Shown here: positions 26,535 to 34,246 of the stretch, in pieces | Position numbering within the stretch: position 1 is the first letter of the stretch | How the letters are laid out: every line of letters begins with the position of its first letter | The notes under the pieces: model-generated | The model's input: only the letters and a program-made list of their open reading frames with translations | What the model was told of the DNA's origin: nothing | Databases searched by the model: none | Source of the DNA: an uncultured Roseicyclus sp. | GTDB lineage: Bacteria; Pseudomonadota; Alphaproteobacteria; Rhodobacterales; Rhodobacteraceae | Assembly (NCBI GenBank): GCA_947489665.1 | Contig: CANLEH010000001.1 | Location: 62,001 to 126,000 of the forward strand | Direction: 5' to 3' | Length of the DNA stretch: 64,000 nucleotides | Position numbers and translations under genes: made by a program

Positions 26535-27586
26535 GGCATCACCTCTTGCGGAGCTGCAACCGGATCAACCGGAGTGCCGGGTTCATGTGCCACCGGGTCA
26601 ACGAACACGTCATCGCCCTCCAAACGAAGCCGATAGGTCGGCACTTTCTCGGTGAACGGCGCAGGTGAACGCCCCGTTCGGACGTCATACTGGAACCCGT
26701 GCCAGGGGCAGGTAACAAGACAGTCGATAATCCGTCCCTCGCCCAATGGGCCATTTTGGTGTGCGCAGGCATTCGAGATCGCACTCAACTGGCCTTCGTG
26801 CCGGAAAACTGCAACGCGCTTACCGTCGGGCAAACGTGCCACAATTGCGCGTCCTTCGGCAATTTCTGAGGCTTGTCCAACCTTGACCCAGCCCCCCCCC
26901 ATGGCGCGCGCATCGATCCGCCGTTCTCTCCATGCGGCGGTGATGTGCAATCCTGCAACCAAGAGCGCCCCAGCGCTAGCGACAACAGCCAGTGTTTCGT
27001 TGCCACGCGATTGGAACGCGCCGAGCGCAAGATGGCCGACGACCGCGGCATAGGCGGGGTAGATCAGAAAATGGATGGCCTTCCAGACGGGTGGCGTCAG
27101 AAATTTCAGCCAGAAATCATGGCTGGTTGCGGCAAGGATCAAAAGGCACAACAAGGCGAAGATGCCTAACGCCTCAAAAGGAAATCCTAATGCCTGAGCG
27201 TAGCTGGTATTGGCAAAAAGCACGGTCTCCCACCGTTCCGCTCCGTTGAAGAACGCGAAGTACCAGCCAAGGACAAAATAGGCATGGGTCAATGCAATGG
27301 CGGAAGTCATCACACCAAAATGGCGCCGGTTGTAAAGCAACGGCAAAAAGCGTCGGTCGAGGCGGGCGAGTGGCCCGATGCACAGGATCACGGTTAGCAT
27401 CACAAACGCACAAGCTCCGAAAGCGCGCGCGTTCGCGATAGGCGGGTTCACTGGAAATTCATGGTTTAGCGCACCAGGTGCCGCGGAGATAAACACCCAC
27501 AGGAACACCGCGATCCCGGCCAACATCACGGCATCATAGACCCATTTCGACGTGTTCCATTGTACGGGCGTATACTTGACGCTCAT
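26531..27586 (-). CDS. Ferric-reductase-like membrane cytochrome with C-terminal Rieske domain
   Basis: The 351-residue protein has six or so membrane helices in residues 15-215. They resemble the ferric-reductase-like (YedZ/MsrQ type) haem b scaffold, with candidate haem histidines at 101, 172 and 185. Residues about 230-330 are a Rieske domain with Cys274, His276, Cys293 and His296 (CAHQNG and CPWHGF). This arrangement would let a Rieske cluster exchange electrons with a b haem and the quinone pool. Coupled by ATGA overlaps to the neighbours. Domain identity is well supported; the reaction is inferred. Confidence 0.8.
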   Translation of the reverse strand: MSVKYTPVQWNTSKWVYDAVMLAGIAVFLWVFISAAPGALNHEFPVNPPIANARAFGACAFVMLTVILCIGPLARLDRRFLPLLYNRRHFGVMTSAIALTHAYFVLGWYFAFFNGAERWETVLFANTSYAQALGFPFEALGIFALLCLLILAATSHDFWLKFLTPPVWKAIHFLIYPAYAAVVGHLALGAFQSRGNETLAVVASAGALLVAGLHITAAWRERRIDARAMGGGWVKVGQASEIAEGRAIVARLPDGKRVAVFRHEGQLSAISNACAHQNGPLGEGRIIDCLVTCPWHGFQYDVRTGRSPAPFTEKVPTYRLRLEGDDVFVDPVAHEPGTPVDPVAAPQEVMP

Positions 27587-27957
27587 TCGCTCACCTCAGG
27601 CGCTGAGAGCAGAGTTGGATGCAATTCAGCGGGCCACGTCTGCCGTATGCTGAACGCGATCAGAAGCGTTAAGACAATCAACACAGCCATGAATGCGGCC
27701 GCTACACCATGCGCTGCACGGGGCGGTGCATATCGCGCTGCATGATTGGCGCGGTCGGTTTCCTCGCGCAGCCAACGCCACACCACAATCGGCCAGATCA
27801 GAAGGATTGCAGGGACCAGCAAAGGTCTGAAGGCATAGGCGCCACGCGCGTCTTCGTCGATGCGGTCCATGCCAACTGTCAGAAATCCCAGCGCGACGAG
27901 CGCGCCGATCATGCAATACCCTTGCGCCAGCCAGATAAGTGTGGCCGCAATTGTCAT
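27583..27957 (-). CDS. Small three-helix membrane protein, function unknown
   Basis: The 124-residue protein has hydrophobic helices at about 4-27, 43-62 and 85-105. Between the second and third lies a basic loop (WRWLREETDRANHAARYAPP). No cofactor motif is visible. It overlaps the genes on both sides by four bases, so it belongs to the Rieske operon, probably as a membrane subunit. Confidence 0.65.
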   Translation of the reverse strand: MTIAATLIWLAQGYCMIGALVALGFLTVGMDRIDEDARGAYAFRPLLVPAILLIWPIVVWRWLREETDRANHAARYAPPRAAHGVAAAFMAVLIVLTLLIAFSIRQTWPAELHPTLLSAPEVSE

Positions 27958-29564
27958 GCCATCCCGCCATAGTTGACGCCGGACAAGTCAGCCATGTCTC
28001 TTTTCCAAGTGGTCAAGTCGTTGGAATTGAAGTCCGACAGATGCGAATGCCCGCATGCCCGCGCCATAACTTGCATCAATTCGACTGACGCGCTGAAGAA
28101 ATTCGCAAGCTGCTGCGCGGATTTTTCCACGACAATGCGGCTGACCAGGTTGGGTTTTTGCGTGGCGATGCCCACGGGGCAATTGTTTGTGTGGCAAGCA
28201 CGCATAGCCAGGCAGCCAATGGCTTGCATTGCAGAGTTTGATACAGCAATTGCATCTGCACCCAGGGCCATTGCCTTGATAAAGTCAGCTGGTTTGCGCA
28301 GGCCACCTGTAATGACGAGCGTCACGTCCCTGCGCTCTAATCGATCCAAATGCCGCCGTGCCCGCGCCAATGCCGGGATTGTGGGCACACTGATATTGTC
28401 GCGAAATAGGATTGGTGCCGCGCCGGTTCCGCCGCCACGTCCATCGAGGATGATATAGTCGACGCCTACCTCTAAAGCCGCGTCGATGTCCTTTTCGATG
28501 TGCTGCGCGCTCAATTTGTAACCGATTGGAATTCCGCCTGTGCGATCCCGGACTTCATCAGCGAAGTTCTTGATTTGCGCGGGTTCCGTCCATTCCGGAA
28601 ACCGTGCCGGAGAAATGGCGTCTTCGCCCTCTTTGATGCCACGAACTTCGGCAATCTTGCCTTTGTTCTTGGCACCGGGAAGATGCCCGCCCGTGCCGGT
28701 TTTCGCCCCCTGTCCTCCTTTGAAATGAAAGGCCTGAACGTGGTCAAGTTTGTCCCAATCGAAGCCAAACCGGGCTGACGCAAGCTCATAGAAGAAACGT
28801 GAATTCGCCGCTTGTTCTTCGGGCAGCATTCCGCCCTCGCCTGAGCAAATTCCGGTGCCTGCCATCTCGGCCCCCTGAGCCAACGCAATCTTCGCAGGTT
28901 CGGAAAGCGCGCCAAATGACATGTCGGACACAAAGAGCGGTATCTTCAGTCGCAGCGGTTTTTGTGCGTTCGGGCCAACCACAACATCCGTGCCGACTGC
29001 GTCGTCTTCAAGAAGGGGTGGTTTGTGAAGTTGGGCGGTCAGAAGCTGAATATCGTCCCAACTGGGAAGCTCATCTCGCGGCACCCCCATCGAGTCCATA
29101 ACGCCATGATGGCCCGTCTTGGACAGCCCATCGCGTGCGTAGCGTTGGATGAGTGCGTTGTGGGGTTCTTCTGCCGTGCCGTGGGACGTGTCCGCATAAA
29201 GACCTAGATAGGCATCCCGGTTGAAGGGTTGCGGGTTGTCGTCGGCCCACGCGGCGATCTCCTCTTCATCGACAACGACGGCATCGCCCTCGATCCAGGA
29301 CGTGAACTTCGGTAATTTCTCTTCATTGGCGTATTCGGAGACACCGGTGTCTAGTCGATAATCCCAATCATGTACCCCACAGATCAGGTTCTTTCCGCGA
29401 ACGAAGCCGTCGGACATGAGCGCGCCTCGATGAAGGCAGCGCCCGTAGAATACGGAAATATCGTCGTCAAAACGCACCACAACCAAATCGACTTCTGCGA
29501 CCAGCGCATATTGCGGGTCCCGGTCAGGCAAAGTGCCCAACTGCGCGACGACTGCTTTCTTCAT
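27954..29564 (-). CDS. Rieske domain fused to FMN-binding glutamate-synthase-like enzyme
   Basis: The protein of about 536 residues has an N-terminal Rieske domain (Cys43, His45, Cys62, His65; CLHRG and CGVHDWDY). A glutamate-synthase-type FMN barrel follows (about 190-500). Family landmarks are MSFGALSEPAKIALAQGAE, GTGICSGEGG, KGGQGAKTGTGGHLPG, LDGRGGGTGAAP, and CHTNNCPVGIATQ near the usual iron-sulphur ligands. There is no glutaminase domain. I chose the ATG at 29564 because a GAGGGA site sits seven bases upstream. The gene is 123 bases downstream of dctM and heads the six-gene unit. The substrate is unknown. Confidence 0.85.
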   Translation of the reverse strand: MKKAVVAQLGTLPDRDPQYALVAEVDLVVVRFDDDISVFYGRCLHRGALMSDGFVRGKNLICGVHDWDYRLDTGVSEYANEEKLPKFTSWIEGDAVVVDEEEIAAWADDNPQPFNRDAYLGLYADTSHGTAEEPHNALIQRYARDGLSKTGHHGVMDSMGVPRDELPSWDDIQLLTAQLHKPPLLEDDAVGTDVVVGPNAQKPLRLKIPLFVSDMSFGALSEPAKIALAQGAEMAGTGICSGEGGMLPEEQAANSRFFYELASARFGFDWDKLDHVQAFHFKGGQGAKTGTGGHLPGAKNKGKIAEVRGIKEGEDAISPARFPEWTEPAQIKNFADEVRDRTGGIPIGYKLSAQHIEKDIDAALEVGVDYIILDGRGGGTGAAPILFRDNISVPTIPALARARRHLDRLERRDVTLVITGGLRKPADFIKAMALGADAIAVSNSAMQAIGCLAMRACHTNNCPVGIATQKPNLVSRIVVEKSAQQLANFFSASVELMQVMARACGHSHLSDFNSNDLTTWKRDMADLSGVNYGGMA

Positions 29565-29589
29565 ACCATATCCCTCGGCGATTTTTCTG

Positions 29590-29609
29590 TGGAACATCCC
29601 GTTGTTCCA
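29590..29609. promoter_or_regulatory. Inverted repeat upstream of the Rieske-FMN gene
   Basis: TGGAACA and TGTTCCA form 7-bp arms around a 6-base centre, 26-45 bases upstream of the ATG at 29564. The spacing and symmetry fit a dimeric repressor or activator site. No regulator can be assigned. Confidence 0.4.
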
Positions 29610-29630
29610 ACTGCATCGTGCATGCCACGG

Positions 29631-29667
29631 GATCAGCCGTCCACCTGTATGCGGCTAACGGCTGATC
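29631..29667 (-). promoter_or_regulatory. Long inverted repeat between dctM and the Rieske-FMN gene
   Basis: Perfect 10-bp arms GATCAGCCGT and ACGGCTGATC flank a 17-base centre, just beyond the dctM stop codon (29688). In RNA this forms a stable hairpin. There is no T run after it, so it may be a processing or stabilising structure, or a DNA operator. Confidence 0.45.
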
Positions 29668-29687
29668 ACATTTATCGTTTTGGGCAT

Positions 29688-31085
29688 TTAGGCTTGGCTC
29701 GGCAGCCAAAGCACAATCCCGGGGAAGGCAACGAGCAATGCGATTGTGATCGCATCGGCAATAAAGAATGGCGTTACACCGCGAAACACGTCCTGAACGC
29801 TGAGATCATCGCGTACACCAGCCACAACAAAGCAGTTTAGGCCAATCGGTGGTGTGATCAGACAGAACTCCGCCATTTTCACCACGAGGATCCCGAACCA
29901 CACAGCGCACATCGTCCCCGACATGCCGAAAGTGCTGTCGGCTGCGGACACGTCCAAGCCGCCGTTCAACGCCATGACCGCCGGGAAGACAACCGGTAGT
30001 GTCAGCAACAGCATCCCAATCGCATCCATGAACATGCCCAACACCGCATAGGCCAAGAGAATGCAAACGAGGATCAGCATAGGCGCCATCTCAAGGCTTG
30101 TGATCCAATCTGAGAACACGCCTGGAAGATCAGCGAACCCTAGGAAGCGCACGTAAATCAGCACGCCCCAAATGATCGAGAAAATCATCACGGATAGTTT
30201 CGCTGTTTCGATCAGGGCGCTCTTGAGCTCCGGCCAGCGCATGCCTTTGTAAAGAGCCATGCAGAAGACAATAAATGCTCCTATCGCGCCCCCTTCGGTG
30301 GGTGTACCCCACGCGTCGCCGAAAGGGTTGTAGACGAAGAAGATGATGATCACGACGACGGCAACGATCGGCAGGGCCGGGGGAAGTGATGCGAAGCGTT
30401 GCCCCCATGTGAAGCCGGTAACTGGCGGGCCAAAGCCCTTGATAGTTAGCGCCATGCCAATAATCAAAAGCGCATAGACGAACGCCGAGAAGATGCCGGG
30501 AATGAACCCGGCCAGCAGCAACATGCCAACATCCTGTTCTACAATGATCGCGTAGATCACCAGGATCGCGGAGGGCGGGATCAGCGAGGCGAGCGTTCCA
30601 CCGGCTGCAACGACACCCGCCGCAAAACGTTTGTCATATCCGACCTTCAACATTTCGGGGATCGCGATGCGCGCAAACACTGCCGCCGTCGCTACGGACG
30701 CGCCGGACACCGCCGCAAAGCCAGCAGTCGAGAAAACGGTCGAGACGGCAAGCCCCCCTGGAACCCAAGCGATCCAACGTTTCGCGGCCTCGAACAGCGC
30801 ACGGGTCAGCCCCGCGTGATAGGCCAGAAAGCCGATCAGAATGAAGGTGGGTATAAGGCTGAGCGCTTGATTGGCGACCTTGGCATGGGGCACTTGCCCG
30901 GCAGTCTTCACGGCCACCTCAAGCGCCCACCAGATGTCGTCGCCGCCGAAATCGCGCCGTGCCCAGTTGATCAGAAACAAGCCCACCAGACCGGCGATGG
31001 CCGTGGCATAGGCCACGCGCATGCCAAGGAAGACCATTACCAGCATCCCGCCGGTGACCCAAAGACCGATTGTTGTGCTGTCCAT
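29688..31085 (-). CDS. dctM: TRAP transporter large permease (DctM type)
   Basis: DctM is the large membrane subunit of tripartite ATP-independent periplasmic transporters, which import organic acids using a sodium or proton gradient. The 465-residue protein has about twelve membrane helices and family landmarks such as GFAAVSGASVATAAVFARIAIP and GGTLASLIPPSAILVIYA. It overlaps dctQ by one base (TGATG). It is slightly longer than usual, owing to an extended loop near residues 215-250. Confidence 0.95.
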   Translation of the reverse strand: MDSTTIGLWVTGGMLVMVFLGMRVAYATAIAGLVGLFLINWARRDFGGDDIWWALEVAVKTAGQVPHAKVANQALSLIPTFILIGFLAYHAGLTRALFEAAKRWIAWVPGGLAVSTVFSTAGFAAVSGASVATAAVFARIAIPEMLKVGYDKRFAAGVVAAGGTLASLIPPSAILVIYAIIVEQDVGMLLLAGFIPGIFSAFVYALLIIGMALTIKGFGPPVTGFTWGQRFASLPPALPIVAVVVIIIFFVYNPFGDAWGTPTEGGAIGAFIVFCMALYKGMRWPELKSALIETAKLSVMIFSIIWGVLIYVRFLGFADLPGVFSDWITSLEMAPMLILVCILLAYAVLGMFMDAIGMLLLTLPVVFPAVMALNGGLDVSAADSTFGMSGTMCAVWFGILVVKMAEFCLITPPIGLNCFVVAGVRDDLSVQDVFRGVTPFFIADAITIALLVAFPGIVLWLPSQA

Positions 31086-31714
31086 CAGTCTCGCCCCGTC
31101 ACTTGCTCAGCTTCGGCGGCAGCTTGTTCTTCGATGGTTGGCGTGAACGGCACGGCAGCCGGTCGGTCGAGCCCCAAGAACAAGGCGCGTCCATACGCCC
31201 AGACTTGCAAGGCGGCGCGCAGGACCAACACTGCAAAAGCGACCACGACTGCGAGTTTCGCGGGCCAGATCGGCAGATTGATGTCTATGGAACTATCGCG
31301 CGACCAGTTGGGGCGGGAGAAATCAAACGAGCGGTCAAAATGCGCCCATGCGCCCCAAAGCAGAAGCGCGATCAGCAGGAAGATCATGATCGTCATGACT
31401 AGCTCGACTGCCCAAAGCGCGCGTCCTTTGAAGAACCCGATCACGATATCCATGCGAATGTGGGCGCCGGAACGTTGAACGTAGGAAATGCCGAAGATGG
31501 CGATGAACGGCATCGCCATCTCGATCCAGTCAACGTAGCCGCGTAGGGGAGAGCCGAAAAATTCGCGCCCTCCGACGGAGAAAACGGCGAGAAACATCAA
31601 ACCGAAGGTGAATAGCCCGCTTACGACGATCATCGCCGTCTCAACGGGAAGGAGCATGCGGTCCAAACGGCTGACGAGACTGTCATCCGTGAGTACCGAG
31701 GAGGCACTGGCCAT
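31085..31714 (-). CDS. dctQ: TRAP transporter small permease (DctQ type)
   Basis: DctQ is the four-helix small subunit that pairs with DctM. The 209-residue protein has membrane segments near 25-50, 65-85, 105-130 and 150-170 and the family pattern FFGSPLRGYVDWIEMAMPFIA. It lies between dctP (hairpin in a 60-base gap) and dctM (one-base overlap). A longer-than-usual C-terminal tail is acidic and alanine rich. Confidence 0.92.
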   Translation of the reverse strand: MASASSVLTDDSLVSRLDRMLLPVETAMIVVSGLFTFGLMFLAVFSVGGREFFGSPLRGYVDWIEMAMPFIAIFGISYVQRSGAHIRMDIVIGFFKGRALWAVELVMTIMIFLLIALLLWGAWAHFDRSFDFSRPNWSRDSSIDINLPIWPAKLAVVVAFAVLVLRAALQVWAYGRALFLGLDRPAAVPFTPTIEEQAAAEAEQVTGRD

Positions 31715-31737
31715 GGTAATTGTATCCCGAAATTGGG

Positions 31738-31766
31738 ACGGCCCCGACGGTGAGGGTCGGGGCCGT
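31738..31766 (-). terminator. Intercistronic hairpin between dctP and dctQ
   Basis: An 11-bp GC-rich stem (ACGGCCCCGAC and GTCGGGGCCGT) with a 7-base loop follows the dctP stop codon. No U run follows, so it more likely protects the dctP message or attenuates dctQM than ends transcription completely. Binding proteins are normally needed in excess over the permease. Confidence 0.65.
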
Positions 31767-31774
31767 CTTGGGGC

Positions 31775-32785
31775 TTAGTTGCCCTGTGCTTCGGCGAGGG
31801 TGGACAGAACCAGATCGTAGAGTTCCTGGGCTGGTAGCCCCTGAGCATCCATTTCCTCGATCCACGCGGCGTGAAGCGGTGTGGCAGCTTCGCGGAAGGC
31901 ATCCAGCTCAGCTTGCGGCATCTCGACCCGTGCAACCTCGTTCTCTTCCAAGACACCATCCCAGCGCTCGATCAGTTCGGCGTAGTTGGCGAGGTAATGG
32001 TCAAGCGCTTCGCCCACGGCACCGTCCAGTGCGGCGCGGTGTTCGTCGGACAGGTCCTCATAGGCGTCAATGTTTACGACGACGGGGCAATTCACGGTGC
32101 CTGGGTTGAGGTTGGCAGTCCACCAATCGGCTTCGTTGATCGTGCCGAAGGACAGGTGCGCGTGCTGTGCGAAGGCCACAGTGTCGACAACGCCGCCCTG
32201 CATTGCCTGGTAGGCTTCGGTTGCGGTCACGGAGGTGGGCACACCGCCTACGGCCTCAAATGCACGACCAAGACCGCCAGTCGCGCGCACACGCATACCG
32301 TCAAAATCTGCAAGCGTTGCAGGCGGCTCACCCGTGCCGACGAGGTTGTATTGCGGCATGGGCGAAGTCATCAAAAGCATCGCGTTCCACTGCGCCATTT
32401 CCTCGGCCACGGCGGGGTGGTTGTAGACCGCGGTTGCGACGGCAACTTCTTCCTCAAGCGTGTTCACGCCGAGAAACGGCAGTTCCAGAACAGTAATCGC
32501 CCGGTTCTTGTCGGCGTGGTAGCCCGCGCAGAACTGCGCCATTTCGAACGCACCGATGGAAATGCCATCAAGGTTTTCGCGGTTCGAACTCAGACCACCA
32601 TACGAAATGTTCAGCGTGAATTCACCACCCGTGCGTTCATCCAGCAGCTCGGCCAAACGCTCGACATGCTCCGTGAAGGCGCGGCGCTGACCCCACAGGG
32701 ATACGTTCCATTCAACGGCGAAGGCCTCGGAACCAATAGTGATGGCAAGGGTTGCGAGAGCCGTGCGGCTCAGAAGCTTTTGCAT
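31775..32785 (-). CDS. dctP: TRAP transporter periplasmic substrate-binding protein (DctP type)
   Basis: The protein captures the ligand in the periplasm and delivers it to DctQM. It has a signal peptide (about 1-22, ending EAFA). The conserved arginine region is GMRVRATGG, where the Arg normally binds the ligand carboxylate. I chose the ATG at 32785 because it has a strong GGGAGG site six bases upstream; the frame is open seven codons further. The ligand is therefore probably an organic acid, but its identity is not readable from sequence. It starts the transcription unit that leads into the Rieske genes. Confidence 0.93.
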   Translation of the reverse strand: MQKLLSRTALATLAITIGSEAFAVEWNVSLWGQRRAFTEHVERLAELLDERTGGEFTLNISYGGLSSNRENLDGISIGAFEMAQFCAGYHADKNRAITVLELPFLGVNTLEEEVAVATAVYNHPAVAEEMAQWNAMLLMTSPMPQYNLVGTGEPPATLADFDGMRVRATGGLGRAFEAVGGVPTSVTATEAYQAMQGGVVDTVAFAQHAHLSFGTINEADWWTANLNPGTVNCPVVVNIDAYEDLSDEHRAALDGAVGEALDHYLANYAELIERWDGVLEENEVARVEMPQAELDAFREAATPLHAAWIEEMDAQGLPAQELYDLVLSTLAEAQGN

Positions 32786-32859
32786 GATGTCCTCCCTAGA
32801 TGTCATGCGATCAAGTTGTGACGCGAAGTATGCGGCCTGTTTCAGGCTCTGTTTATGAA

Positions 32860-32898
32860 GAAATCCGCGCCGCGTCGGCGTTGTGCCCTGCGGATTTC
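32860..32898 (-). terminator. Hairpin after dctD, in the dctP promoter region
   Basis: Nine-bp arms GAAATCCGC and GCGGATTTC lie directly beyond the dctD stop codon, with a smaller GCCG/CGGC stem nested inside, followed by TTCTTCAT on the minus strand. It probably ends the dctBD transcript. Because dctP starts only 75 bases further on, the repeat could also act as a binding site in its promoter. Confidence 0.5.
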
Positions 32899-32905
32899 CG
32901 CAAAG

Positions 32906-34246
32906 CTATAGCAGAGCGTCCTTGTCGAGGCCAAGTTTCACGATTTTTTCGTTCAGGGTCCTACGACCAATGCCAAGCGCCTCGGCCACCTCATCCATTC
33001 GCCCGGCATGTGCGGTTATAGATTTTGCGATCATCTCGCGCTCCAGTTCCGCAACAGCCGTACGCAGCGACTCTTGCTTGGGTTTCCCATCAAGCCCGGG
33101 TTCAATCGCAAGCGCCAGGCTTCCTGTGCCTCTACGCGCTGCCAGAACCCTGCGTTCCGCAACCGCACGAAGTTCTCGAACATTGCCGGGCCAGTCATGC
33201 GCAAGGGCTGCGGCAAGATCGTCGGGTGTCAATTCAGGTGTCGCTACATCATACACAAGAGACAGCTGATCGATAAAATGAGTAAGCAATGGCCGGAGAT
33301 CCTCCTGCCGAAGGCGCAGCGGCGGAATTTCAAGCGCAAAAGTATTTAGACGATAAAGTAGGTCGCCGCGAAACCGCCCACTCGCAACGGCATCCGCAAC
33401 GTCCTCGTTGGTCGCGGAAATCACTCTGAGGTTGACGGGGACAGGCGCGCTCGTGCCTTCCGGCGTGACGGCACCGTCCTCCAGAACACGCAGAAACTGC
33501 GCCTGAACATCCGGTGGGCATGCACAAACCTCATCAAGAAATAGCGTGCCCCCATCTGCTTGCAGAATGCGCCCGTTCGAGTGCCCGTCAGCGCCGAACA
33601 TCTCGGCCACAAACGTATCGGCCGAAAGCAGCGCGCAATTGATGGCGACAAATGGTCTGTCGGGCGACGGACCAAGATCGTGCAAGGCGCGTGCCACCAC
33701 ATCCTTGCCCGTACCCGTTTCGCCTGTAATCAAAACGGGTGCCGCGGTGTCCGCCATATCTGCGATGTCGGCCCGCAACGCGCGGAGCGCGGGAGAATTC
33801 CCCACGAGAATGCGATCCAAACCGGACATTTGCACAAGTCGTTGGCGCAGCCGACTGTTGCTGTTGCGCATCCGTGTCCGTTCTGCGGCATGACGCAGAA
33901 TATTAAGTAAGCGGCGGGGTTCGTAGGGCTTTTCGACGAAAGAATACGCGCCGTTTTGCATAGCTTCCACAGCCATGGGAATATCGCCATGCGCCGTCAC
34001 CAGCACAACAGTGATGGTGCGCTGCGCTTCCACAGCGGCTAGCAAATCCAGGCCGGACATTCCCGGCATACGGACATCGGTTAGCACAACGTCTGCATTG
34101 AACTCATCCAGGGCTTGCAAGGCGAGATCTGCTCGGGGCACATCCCTGACACGCCACCCATCCGCTTCAAGCAAATCCACAACAGATTGGCGCATCGCCC
34201 GATCATCCTCGACCACCAGTGCCCGGAGCGGAGTGTCAGACGTCAT
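32906..34246 (-). CDS. dctD: DctD-like response regulator lacking the GAFTGA loop
   Basis: The 446-residue regulator has a receiver domain (about 8-120; phospho-acceptor Asp57 in LTDVRMPG), an AAA+ domain (about 140-380; Walker A GETGTGKD, Walker B GGTLFLDE) and a Fis-type helix-turn-helix at the C-terminus (DEVAEALGIGRRTLNEKI). The segment after EMFG goes directly to ADGHSNGRILQADGG. The GAFTGA motif that contacts sigma-54 is missing, about eight residues shorter than usual. The protein therefore probably does not work through sigma-54, like Rhodobacter capsulatus NtrC. Overlaps dctB by ATGA. Confidence 0.93.
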   Translation of the reverse strand: MTSDTPLRALVVEDDRAMRQSVVDLLEADGWRVRDVPRADLALQALDEFNADVVLTDVRMPGMSGLDLLAAVEAQRTITVVLVTAHGDIPMAVEAMQNGAYSFVEKPYEPRRLLNILRHAAERTRMRNSNSRLRQRLVQMSGLDRILVGNSPALRALRADIADMADTAAPVLITGETGTGKDVVARALHDLGPSPDRPFVAINCALLSADTFVAEMFGADGHSNGRILQADGGTLFLDEVCACPPDVQAQFLRVLEDGAVTPEGTSAPVPVNLRVISATNEDVADAVASGRFRGDLLYRLNTFALEIPPLRLRQEDLRPLLTHFIDQLSLVYDVATPELTPDDLAAALAHDWPGNVRELRAVAERRVLAARRGTGSLALAIEPGLDGKPKQESLRTAVAELEREMIAKSITAHAGRMDEVAEALGIGRRTLNEKIVKLGLDKDALL

